Assembly (NCBI RefSeq): GCF_040496035.1
Contig: NZ_JBEPJZ010000001.1
Coordinates: 930,001 to 994,000, forward strand
DNA length: 64,000 nucleotides
Reading direction: 5' to 3'
Source: Agromyces sp. SYSU T00194
Lineage (GTDB): Bacteria; Actinomycetota; Actinomycetes; Actinomycetales; Microbacteriaceae
Shown piece by piece: positions 56,401 through 64,000 of this stretch (positions are counted from its first letter, which is position 1; the number at the start of each line of letters is the position of its first letter). A program made the position numbers and the translations under genes. The notes under the pieces are model-generated. The model did no database searches and was not told the DNA's origin. It saw only the letters and a program-made list of their open reading frames with translations.

Positions 56401-58296
56401 GTGAGCGGGCAGATCCCCACCCGCCGCGGCTCGCGGCGCGAGCTGCGCGAGCAGGCGCGCCGACGGCGACGGCGCACGACGTGGATCGTCGTGGCGGCCG
56501 TCGCCGTGCTCCTGCTGGTCGGCGGCGGCGTGGTCACCGCGCTCGTGCTGACGGGCGGAGCGGGCGGCAGCGGCCAGGAGCAGGTGCGCGCCGACCCGAT
56601 CACCTTCCCGCAGGACGAGCCGGCCGCGGCCGACGGCGCCGGCCCCTGCACCACCGTGAACGTGCTCTCGTCGTTCGAGAACGCCGAGATGGTGCAGCAG
56701 CTGGCCGACGGCTACAACGCGCAGCCGCGCGACGTCGGCGGTGCGTGCGTCGAGATCGTGGCGACCAAGGACAAGTCGGGCATCTCGGCGGAGGATGCCG
56801 CAGAGGGCTTCCCCGACCTCGCAGAGGACGCCCGGCCGACGATGTGGATCCCGGATGCGGCCTCGTGGCTGTCGGTCGCGCGCGACGCCGGCGCGGAGGA
56901 CATCATCCCCGCGTCGGGCACGACCATCGGCGCATCCGACATCGTGCTCGCCATGCCGGAGCCGCTCGCCGCGGCGATCGGCTGGGACGAGGACGCCCCG
57001 ACCTGGGACGAGGTGTTCACGGCCTCCGAGGACGTGGAGCTCTGGAGCGACCTCGGGCACCCGGAGTGGGGCGGGTTCCAGCTGGGCAAGACGAGTCCCG
57101 TCATCGCCAGCTCGGGCGAGGCCGCGATGCTCGTGTCGTACGGCAGTGCCGCCGGGTCGGTGTCCGACCTGACGGCCGCGGAGGTCGAGGACTCCGGGAT
57201 CACCGACACGGTGCGCCAGCACGAGCTCGCCACGAGCCACTACATGGCGACCCCCGAGCACTTCCTGTGGCACGCCCGCAAGGCCGAGACCGAGGGCGGA
57301 TCCGCGGCGGAGTTCCTGTCCGCCGTGATCGTCGACGAGAAGTCGGTCTGGGACTACAACCGCGGCATCGTCAGCCGCGACGGCGTGACGCGCGTCGAGG
57401 ACGAGCCGCCCGCCGAGAAGCTCGTGGCCATCTACCCGACCGACGGCTTCTACGTCGCGGACAACCCGGCCGTCGTGCTCACCGCGGGTTGGGTCTCCGA
57501 CGCCCAGGTCGCGGCCGCCGACGACTTCCTCCGCTACGCCGGCACGGAGCAGGGCCAGCAGATCGTGCGGGACTTCGGGTACCGCGACCTCAACGGCGTG
57601 CTGAGCGACGAGGTCGCCGAGGTGGGCAACCTCGAGCCCGCCCCCGTCGGCGTGCTGCCCTTCCCCGACCAGGACGTCGTGGTCGCCGTGCACGCGGCCT
57701 TCCCCGACGTGCGCAAGCGGGCGAACATCCTCTTCCTGCTCGACGTCTCGGGCTCGATGGGCCGGGAGATCGCGCCCGGGCTGACGAAGCTGCAGGGCGC
57801 GAAGGACGCGATCACGAAGGCGCTCGACCACTTCGCGGCGGGGGACAACCTCGGCCTCGCGGCGTTCTCGGCACGCGACAGCACCGAGATCATCCCGGGC
57901 ACGGTGAGCCCGGTGGCCGACATCGGCGACTCCGAGGAGCAGTTCCTCGCCGCACTGGACGCACTCTCGACCATCGACGACACCCCGCTGTACGCGGCCG
58001 TCGACACGTTCGCGCGCCAGCAGGCGGAGCAGTACAGCGCCGACCGGATCAACGCGGTGGTGCTGCTCAGCGATGGCCAGGACGACATGGACGTCCCGTC
58101 GACGAGCCGCGACCAGATGCTGGCGACGCTCGAGGAGGTGTCGCACACGCTGCTGGTGTTCACGCTCGCATACGGTGCGGACGCCGACGTCGAGACGCTG
58201 CAGGCGATCTCGGGCGCGACCGGAGCGCACTACTACGACGCGACGGACCCGCTCGAGGTGGAGGACGTGCTCGGCGACCTGGTCACCAGCTTCTGA
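56401..58296 (+). CDS. Membrane-anchored substrate-binding domain fused to a von Willebrand A domain
   Basis: 631 residues. An Arg-rich cytoplasmic start (RRGSRRELREQARRRRRR) and one membrane helix (about 34-57) anchor it outside the cell. Residues about 85-420 have an extracellular solute-binding-like fold (MWIPDAASWLSVARDAG; VYGSAA-like blocks). Residues about 435-625 are a VWA domain with an intact MIDAS motif DVSGSMG and TPLYAAV, VVLLSDGQDD. No ABC permease is adjacent, so it may sense or bind ligand rather than import it. GTG with GGAGG upstream is preferred over the ATG at 56380. Confidence 0.88.
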   Translation: MSGQIPTRRGSRRELREQARRRRRRTTWIVVAAVAVLLLVGGGVVTALVLTGGAGGSGQEQVRADPITFPQDEPAAADGAGPCTTVNVLSSFENAEMVQQLADGYNAQPRDVGGACVEIVATKDKSGISAEDAAEGFPDLAEDARPTMWIPDAASWLSVARDAGAEDIIPASGTTIGASDIVLAMPEPLAAAIGWDEDAPTWDEVFTASEDVELWSDLGHPEWGGFQLGKTSPVIASSGEAAMLVSYGSAAGSVSDLTAAEVEDSGITDTVRQHELATSHYMATPEHFLWHARKAETEGGSAAEFLSAVIVDEKSVWDYNRGIVSRDGVTRVEDEPPAEKLVAIYPTDGFYVADNPAVVLTAGWVSDAQVAAADDFLRYAGTEQGQQIVRDFGYRDLNGVLSDEVAEVGNLEPAPVGVLPFPDQDVVVAVHAAFPDVRKRANILFLLDVSGSMGREIAPGLTKLQGAKDAITKALDHFAAGDNLGLAAFSARDSTEIIPGTVSPVADIGDSEEQFLAALDALSTIDDTPLYAAVDTFARQQAEQYSADRINAVVLLSDGQDDMDVPSTSRDQMLATLEEVSHTLLVFTLAYGADADVETLQAISGATGAHYYDATDPLEVEDVLGDLVTSF

Positions 58297-58912
58297 GGCC
58301 GGGGGCGCGACCCTCGCCGTGGTGGCCGCCGTGACCGTGGTGGCCAGCGTGTTGGGGCGGCACCCGGTCGTGAGCGCGACCGCCGACCGCACCGCGCTCC
58401 TCGTCGCCGCGACCCCGGCGCGGGCCGCCCCGCCCGTGGTGCGCCCGACCGCCGCGCGGTCCGCGGCTCCTCGGCGCCTGCTCGCCCGGCTCCCAGCCGA
58501 GTTCGCGCGCGAGCGCCTCGAGGGTCGCGACGGTGCTGCCGAACGCGTCTGCGCCGACGGCGTCGACGAGGCGGGTGCGCACCCCGGTCACGCGCTCGAG
58601 CAGTCGGTCGTGGGCCCGCCGTCCGGCATCGGTGAGCGCCGGGACGCCGTCCTCGCCGTCGATGACCCAGCCCCGGGCGCGCAGGGCGCCGGGCGTGCGG
58701 GGCGCGTCGCCGCCGCGGGCGATGCCGTGCAGCGCTCGCCACTCGCGGTGGTCGACGCCCTCCTCGGCGAGGGCGGCGTCGACCGCGGCGCGCAGCCGGT
58801 GGTCGAGCTCGGTGAGCCAGTACCCGAGCGGCCGACGGTCTTCGGGTCCGGGCGTCGCGGCGCCCTCGAGGTCGCCGGTTGCGGATGCGTCGTGTGATTC
58901 GTGGAACTGCAT
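58283..58912 (-). CDS. MarR-like protein with shortened HTH and His/Gly-rich tail
   Basis: 209 residues. The N-terminal helix LGYWLTELDHRLRAAVDAAL and the C-terminal LTDAGRRAHDRLLERVTGVR are MarR-like dimerisation elements. Between them the HTH is much shorter than usual: EWRALHGIARGGDAPRT runs almost at once into LRARGWVIDGEDGVPALTD, without a clear recognition helix. The last 60 residues are Gly/Arg/His-rich (AGHHGHGGHHGEG), a likely metal-binding tail. It overlaps the convergent VWA gene by 14 bp and is divergent from the MarR gene at 59063, with two palindromes between. Confidence 0.72.
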   Translation of the reverse strand: MQFHESHDASATGDLEGAATPGPEDRRPLGYWLTELDHRLRAAVDAALAEEGVDHREWRALHGIARGGDAPRTPGALRARGWVIDGEDGVPALTDAGRRAHDRLLERVTGVRTRLVDAVGADAFGSTVATLEALARELGWEPGEQAPRSRGPRGGRAHHGRGGPRRGRGDEERGAVGGRAHDRVPPQHAGHHGHGGHHGEGRAPGLRSW

Positions 58913-59024
58913 GATGGGACTCCTGTCCGTTCTCGGGGCGCCCGGTGACGGCGCCGGGCCGCGGCGAGCGGAGCTCGTGCATCGCGGCGTGGGTTCCTGC
59001 CGGCGGATCGCCGGCTCGGAATTG

Positions 59025-59060
59025 CATGTCACGTGACATGTGTATGTATAGTGACATACA
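59025..59060. promoter_or_regulatory. Two adjacent palindromic operators between divergent MarR-like genes
   Basis: A perfect 16-bp palindrome CATGTCACGTGACATG (59025-59040) is followed directly by TGTATGT-N6-ACATACA (59041-59060). TATAGT (59047-59052) inside the second looks like the -10 box of the 59063 gene, 10 bases before its ATG, so binding there would block transcription. Confidence 0.8.
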
Positions 59061-59062
59061 TC

Positions 59063-59665
59063 ATGCGCGGCAGTCAAGGCGAGCCTCCCGAGGCCGGTTC
59101 GGAACCGGTCCGCGGCATCGAGGGCGCCCTCGAGGAGATCGGCCTGTTCGGGCGGCGACGCGGGCGGCACGGACCCCACGGCGAGCACCACGCACGGGGC
59201 CCCCACGACGACCCGGGCCCCCACGGCGGCGCAGGCCCCCGCGGCGGCGCGGGCCCCCGCGGCTTCGGTCCCATCGGCGGCGGCACCGACGACGCGGCTC
59301 GCGGACGCGGACCGCGCGGTCGCCTCGCCGGCATCGCGCGCGGTCGCGTGCTCGACGTGCTGGCCGCGGCCGACGGCTCGCTCTCCATCAGCGAGATCGG
59401 CGAGCGCATCGGCGTGGACCAGCCGCGCGCGAGCCGCCTCGTGCAGGCGCTCGTGGACGCCGGCTTCGTGCGCCGGGCGGTGGACCCGGGTGACGCGCGC
59501 CGCAGCGCGATCCTGATCACGGATGCCGGCAGGGCAGCGCTCGAGCGCTCGCGCGCCACGCGCCGCGACGCGATCGAGCAGGCGCTCGAGGGGTTCAGCG
59601 ATGCCGATCGCGCGCAGTTCGCCGAGCTCCTGTGCCGCTTCGCGGCCGCCTGGCCGCGCGACTGA
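59063..59665 (+). CDS. MarR-family transcriptional regulator with His/Gly-rich N-terminal region
   Basis: 200 residues. A Gly/His/Pro-rich segment (about 27-75: HGPHGEHHARGPHDDPGPHG) precedes a complete winged helix: ARGRVLDVLAAADGSLSISEIG, then ERIGVDQPRASRLVQALVDAG as recognition helix, and the wing RRAVDPGDARRSAILITDAG. The His-rich segment suggests metal response. It probably binds the two palindromes upstream and controls itself and the divergent gene. ATG at 59063 follows a TATAGT box; an in-frame ATG at 59033 lies within the first palindrome. Confidence 0.88.
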   Translation: MRGSQGEPPEAGSEPVRGIEGALEEIGLFGRRRGRHGPHGEHHARGPHDDPGPHGGAGPRGGAGPRGFGPIGGGTDDAARGRGPRGRLAGIARGRVLDVLAAADGSLSISEIGERIGVDQPRASRLVQALVDAGFVRRAVDPGDARRSAILITDAGRAALERSRATRRDAIEQALEGFSDADRAQFAELLCRFAAAWPRD

Positions 59666-59683
59666 CCGCACCGAGCGGGCCCC

Positions 59684-60460
59684 TCAGTCCTCCACGACGA
59701 GCGCGAGCGTGGTGTCGCCGCAGGCGACCACCCGCCCCACGCCCGGGAGGACCACGGCGGCGTCGCGCCCGAGCCCGTCGAGTGCCGCGCGCAGCCCGTC
59801 GAGGCGCAGCACGGCGCCCACCGCCCGCTGCGCGTCGGTGGAGGCGACCACGCGCCCGCGGGCGTTGACGACGGTGCACGCGTCCCCGGTCGCCTCGATC
59901 ACGGGCAGCAGCGTCGACTCCAGCTCGCTCGCGTACAGGTCGGCGCCGACGACGCCGATCATCTCGCCGTCCACGTGCACCGGCTCCGTGATCGTCACGG
60001 TGTAGGCGTCGGTGCAGAGGTAGTCGACGTACGGGCCGGTCAGGTGGCGCTGCCCGGTCGCGCGCGGCACGCGCCACCACTCGAGCGTGGTGTAGTCGCG
60101 GAAGCTCTCCGCCTCCGGGTCGACGACGGCCTCGAGCCGCCGCAGGTGCGCGGGTCCGCCGTCGAGGCCGAACGTGTTCGCGTCCCCGAGCCACCATGCG
60201 AGGTGCCAGGGCGCGTCGGCGAGCAGGCCGGGGGCCGCGACGAAGCCGGCCCCGGTCACGAGCGAGTCGGGGTCGGAGAGGGCCGCCGTCGCGAAGCGCT
60301 CGACGACCGCGTCGACGTCACCGGCGAGCGGCGTGACCCGGTCGGCGACGTGCGCGGCGACGGCGTCGCGCCACGACCCGATCAGGGCGAAGAGGTCGTC
60401 GACGGTCGCTGCGATGCGCGCCGCGGCGGCATCGGTCGGCAGTGCCGTTCCCGTGCTCAT
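59684..60460 (-). CDS. Soluble Cache-domain (PDC sensor) protein
   Basis: 258 residues with no signal peptide or membrane segment. It has the Cache pattern: an N-terminal helix, GAGFVAAPGLLADAPWHLAWWLG, LEWWRVPRATGQRHLTGPYVDY and ITEPVHVDGEMIGVVGADLY, the last being the hallmark of dCache/PDC ligand-binding modules. Cache domains are usually extracytoplasmic, so a free cytoplasmic one is notable. The ATG overlaps the stop of the FadR/GntR regulator gene (ATGA), and the polyamine-type importer is divergent, so it may sense the imported ligand for the regulator. Confidence 0.82.
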   Translation of the reverse strand: MSTGTALPTDAAAARIAATVDDLFALIGSWRDAVAAHVADRVTPLAGDVDAVVERFATAALSDPDSLVTGAGFVAAPGLLADAPWHLAWWLGDANTFGLDGGPAHLRRLEAVVDPEAESFRDYTTLEWWRVPRATGQRHLTGPYVDYLCTDAYTVTITEPVHVDGEMIGVVGADLYASELESTLLPVIEATGDACTVVNARGRVVASTDAQRAVGAVLRLDGLRAALDGLGRDAAVVLPGVGRVVACGDTTLALVVED

Positions 60461-61218
60461 GCGTCGCCTCCGTTCCGCTCCCGGCGCGTCTTCTCGTCGA
60501 TCAGCCAGGCGATGGCCTGGCCGATCCAGCCGCTCGTCACGTGCCGCGCGCGCTCCGGGTCGAGCGACTCGATCGCGTCGATCGTCTCCTCGCGCACGAC
60601 GCGGCTGCGCTCACGATAGTCCTCATCGCGCAGGCACATCCACAGCAGGGGCCCGAACTCGGCCTGCAACCGGAGCTCCTCGTGCACGAGCCGCGCCGAC
60701 TGGCTGAGCGCCGCGACGTCGAGCCGGAACCGGCCGTGGCCGCGACGTGCCCCGCCCGCGGTCGCCCCGTCGACGGATGCGGCCAGTGCGCGCAGGCTCG
60801 CCACGTCGTCGTCGGTCGCACGGTCGGCGGCGAGCTCCGCCGCAGTGCCGGCGATCGCCGTGTAGTGCGCGGCGAGGTCGCGGATGTCGATGCGGCTGAT
60901 CGCGGCGAGCCGCTCGTCGACGACGCGATCGGATGCCGCGGGGTCGAAGGTCACGAAGCTGCCGCCCTCGCGGCCACGGCGGGTCTGCACCAGCCCCCGC
61001 GCACGGAGTGCCTCGAGCGCCTCACGCGCGGTCACCACCGCGACGCCGAGGCGCCTGGCGAGCTCGGCCTCGCTCGGCAGCTTCTCGCCGTCGCGCAGCA
61101 CGCCGAGCACGATGGCGTCGCCGAGCCGCTGCTCCACGCGATCGGCGCGTCCCACGGCGTCGAGCGGCGCGAACACGACCGCGCGCGTCACGTCGGGAAG
61201 CCTCGTCAGCTGCGGCAT
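60457..61218 (-). CDS. FadR/GntR-family transcriptional regulator
   Basis: 253 residues. The N-terminal GntR HTH is RVEQRLGDAIVLGVLRDGEKLPSEAELA, then RRLGVAVVTAREALEALRARGLV with the wing TRRGREGGSFV. The C-terminal helical FCD-like domain (ISRIDIRDLAAHYTAIAGTA; HEELRLQAEFGPLLWM) would bind the effector, perhaps an acid or amine. It is divergent from the importer operon at 61321, with a perfect palindrome TATGGATCCATA between them, and is coupled to the Cache gene. ATG at 61218 is chosen over the extra upstream frame. Confidence 0.9.
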   Translation of the reverse strand: MPQLTRLPDVTRAVVFAPLDAVGRADRVEQRLGDAIVLGVLRDGEKLPSEAELARRLGVAVVTAREALEALRARGLVQTRRGREGGSFVTFDPAASDRVVDERLAAISRIDIRDLAAHYTAIAGTAAELAADRATDDDVASLRALAASVDGATAGGARRGHGRFRLDVAALSQSARLVHEELRLQAEFGPLLWMCLRDEDYRERSRVVREETIDAIESLDPERARHVTSGWIGQAIAWLIDEKTRRERNGGDA

Positions 61219-61277
61219 CGGACCCCCGTCCGGGAAGTTGTGACACGACCGTAACACGCAGGCCTCGCGGGTTTACA

Positions 61278-61289
61278 TATGGATCCATA
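61278..61289. promoter_or_regulatory. 12-bp palindrome TATGGATCCATA, candidate GntR operator
   Basis: A perfect palindrome in an AT-rich patch between the FadR/GntR gene and the divergent importer operon, 32 bases before the ATPase start. Likely autoregulatory operator. Confidence 0.6.
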
Positions 61290-61320
61290 GGATTTCTTCC
61301 ATCACACCAGAGGAGGCCAC

Positions 61321-62376
<1,056 letters not shown>

Positions 62377-62430
62377 CCCATCGGCCCCCGCAGTACGCAC
62401 CATCCACCGCATCACACCAAGGAGATTGCA

Positions 62431-63615
62431 ATGACACGCATCACCCGCCGCGCCGCGCGCGTCGGCACCACCGCACTGGCGATCGCCTCGGTCGCCGTGC
62501 TCACCGCCTGCGGCACGACCTCCGGGTCGACCGATGGCGGCGAGGCGGCCACCGAGCTGGGCGACTTCGAGGGCCAGGTCTCGCTGCTCGCGTGGCCGGG
62601 CTACGTCGAGGACGGCTCGAACGACCCGGCCGTCGACTGGGTGACCCCGTTCGAGGAGGCGACCGGCTGCACGGTCACCTCGAAGACCTACGGCACCTCC
62701 GACGAGGCGTTCAACCTCATGAAGACGGGCGAGTACGACGTCGTCGCCGCCTCCGGCGACGCGACGCTGCGCCTCATCGCCGCGGGCGACGTGGCGCCGG
62801 TCAACACCGACCTCATCCCGAACTACGCCGGCATCTACGACTTCCTCAAGGAGAAGGAGTGGAACTCGGTCGACGGCGTCGCCTACGGCGTGCCCCACGG
62901 CTACGGCGCCAACCTGCTCATGTACAACACGGAGGAGGTGACGCCGGCCCCGACCTCGTGGGACGTCGTCTTCGACGCCGCCGGCGACTACGACGGCAAG
63001 GTCACCGCGTACGACTCGCCGATCTACATCGCCGACGCCGCGGTCTACCTCATGGCGCACCAGCCGGAACTCGGCATCGAGAACCCGTACGCGCTCGACG
63101 AGGAGCAGTTCGCCGCAGCGGTCGACCTGCTCAAGGAGCAGCGCCAGTACGTCGGCGAGTACTGGAGCGACTACCTGAAGGAGATCCAGGCGTTCGAGAC
63201 CGGCGACTCGGTCGTCGGCACGACCTGGCAGGTCATCCAGAACGTGCTCGCGGGCTCGGGTGCGACGACCGACGTCGTGCTGCCCGACGAGGGCGCGACC
63301 GGCTGGTCGGACACCTGGATGATCGCGTCCGAGGCCGCGAACCCGAACTGCGCCTACGCGTGGCTCGACTACATCGCCAGCCCCGAGGCCAACGCCGCCG
63401 CGACCGAGTACTTCGGCGAGGCGCCGTCGAACGAGGCCGCCTGCGAGTTCCGCTCGGAGGGCTCGTGCGAGGCGTACCACGCCGGTGACGAGGAGTACGC
63501 CGCGCAGATCTGGTACTGGACCACGCCGATCGCCGAGTGCGTCGACGGCCGCACCGACGTCGAGTGCGTCGACTACGCGGGCTGGACGACGGCCTGGCAG
63601 GAGATCAAGGGCTGA
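62431..63615 (+). CDS. Extracellular solute-binding lipoprotein, PotD-like
   Basis: 394 residues. The lipobox is VLTAC (Cys27), then a Ser/Thr/Gly linker and a type II binding-protein fold: VSLLAWPGYVEDGSND near the mature N-terminus, then KTGEYDVVAASGDATLRLI, VPHGYGANLLMYNTEEV and a Trp/Tyr-rich region. Several Cys pairs near the C-terminus (NPNCAYAW, EAACEF, GSCEAY, AECVDG, VECVDY) probably form disulfides. PotD-like proteins bind spermidine or putrescine; the ligand here is inferred only. AAGGAGATTGCA precedes the ATG. Confidence 0.93.
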   Translation: MTRITRRAARVGTTALAIASVAVLTACGTTSGSTDGGEAATELGDFEGQVSLLAWPGYVEDGSNDPAVDWVTPFEEATGCTVTSKTYGTSDEAFNLMKTGEYDVVAASGDATLRLIAAGDVAPVNTDLIPNYAGIYDFLKEKEWNSVDGVAYGVPHGYGANLLMYNTEEVTPAPTSWDVVFDAAGDYDGKVTAYDSPIYIADAAVYLMAHQPELGIENPYALDEEQFAAAVDLLKEQRQYVGEYWSDYLKEIQAFETGDSVVGTTWQVIQNVLAGSGATTDVVLPDEGATGWSDTWMIASEAANPNCAYAWLDYIASPEANAAATEYFGEAPSNEAACEFRSEGSCEAYHAGDEEYAAQIWYWTTPIAECVDGRTDVECVDYAGWTTAWQEIKG

Positions 63616-63616
63616 C

Positions 63617-63668
63617 GGATGCCCCGGGCGGCCCGTCCCACCGACGGGCCGCCCACCCCGGGGCATCC
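63617..63668 (+). terminator. Long hairpin between binding-protein and permease genes
   Basis: GGATGCCCCGGGCGGCCCGTC pairs with its complement ending at 63668, giving a stem of about 21 bp with a 3-base bulge and a short loop. In mid-operon it probably limits read-through or protects the upstream mRNA, raising binding protein over permease. The stem repeats the sequence of the copA terminator. Confidence 0.7.
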
Positions 63669-63702
63669 GCCCCACCACCCCACCGACCCGCTCGAGGACG
63701 CC

Positions 63703-64000
63703 ATGACCACGACCGACGCCCCCGCCCCGGCCCCCGGAGCCCCCGGACGCGCACCCGTGCCGACGCCGCGCGACACGCTCGCCCGTCGCGGCTCCGTGTT
63801 CCTCAGCGCCCACCCGCGCGCGCGGCTCGCACTGCTGCTCTCGGCCCCGCTGTTCTGGCTCGGCCTCGTCTACATCGTGGCGCTCGCGGCGCTGCTGGTC
63901 ACCGCGTTCTGGACGGTCGACAGCTTCACCGGGCAGATCTCCACCGAGTTCACGCTCGACAACATCATCACGGTGATCACGGGCTCGCTGTACCAGACGG
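63703..64000 (+). CDS. ABC importer permease, PotB-like (truncated by window end)
   Basis: Only the first 99 codons are in the window. A Pro/Ala-rich start (TDAPAPAPGAPGRAP) precedes the first hydrophobic segment (LALLLSAPLFWLGLVYIVALAALLVTAFWTV, in short LLSAPLFWLGLVYIV), then an extracytoplasmic segment TLDNIITVI. This resembles PotB/PotH permeases. The rest and probably a second permease lie beyond the window. Confidence 0.85.
   Translation, partial: MTTTDAPAPAPGAPGRAPVPTPRDTLARRGSVFLSAHPRARLALLLSAPLFWLGLVYIVALAALLVTAFWTVDSFTGQISTEFTLDNIITVITGSLYQT

Overview
The window is 64 kb of very GC-rich DNA, by eye about 70-75 % G+C, with third codon positions almost always G or C. It looks like chromosome from a Gram-positive actinobacterium, most likely the family Microbacteriaceae (Agromyces/Microbacterium type). 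The reasons are HspR/HAIR control of the chaperone genes, a ClpB without an N-domain, clpS followed by a DUF2017 gene, F420-type (Ddn) enzymes, an ECF42 sigma factor with a DGPF partner, and many GTG/TTG starts and 4-bp ATGA/GTGA overlaps. Genus is inference. I see no tRNA, rRNA, CRISPR array, insertion sequence, prophage or replication origin, and no gene-free stretch longer than about 290 bases.

Layout. 1-709: end of a membrane protein. 737-1570: SDR. 1744-6802: TauABC/SsuABC-type importer operon ending in an acetyl-CoA synthetase-like gene. 6837-8491: ECF42 sigma factor and DGPF partner. 8699-13107: small membrane proteins and a DUF6421-SDR pair. 13257-14102: PIG-L deacetylase. 14198-18436: NarL-type two-component system and ABC-2 exporter. 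18507-22621: VOC protein, PNPOx-fold protein, threonine aldolase, nitroreductase and small membrane proteins. 22729-24903: clpB. 25056-29977: dialkylglycine decarboxylase, two Ddn paralogues, AI-2E-family transporter, GAP protein. 30123-31994: alkylsulfatase. 32163-35458: SHOCT protein, then copZ-copA behind a CsoR-like operator. 35520-36325: clpS and DUF2017, followed by a duplicated palindromic repeat. 36557-39680: type III PKS, methyltransferase and FAD hydroxylase operon. 39724-40845: RsmC-like methyltransferase. 40875-45737: dnaK-grpE-copC-dnaJ-hspR. 45991-49125: MFS transporter and M1 peptidase. 49178-51394: divergent PNPOx-like gene and MocR/PdxR regulator. 51554-54068: two atypical kinases (DUF2252, RIO). 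54234-58296: UMF1-type MFS, a membrane protein and an SBP-VWA protein. 58283-59665: divergent MarR-like pair sharing two palindromes. 59684-64000: Cache protein, FadR/GntR regulator and a PotABCD-type importer running off the end.

How genes work together. The clearest regulatory unit is the heat-shock regulon. HspR is encoded last in the dnaK cluster, and HAIR-type inverted repeats lie before dnaK (two copies flanking a TTGACA promoter), before dnaJ (inside the 3' end of copC) and before clpB. Copper handling appears twice: copZ-copA, and a CopC-like protein inside the chaperone operon. The type III PKS trio resembles a small phenolic-lipid or quinone pathway. Nothing here is an obviously new defence or mobile system. 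The best candidates for something undescribed are the divergent MarR-like pair with its palindromes, the soluble Cache protein coupled to a FadR regulator and polyamine-type transporter, the leader ORF and hairpin before the RIO kinase, the 56-bp palindromic repeat pair, and copC within the chaperone operon.
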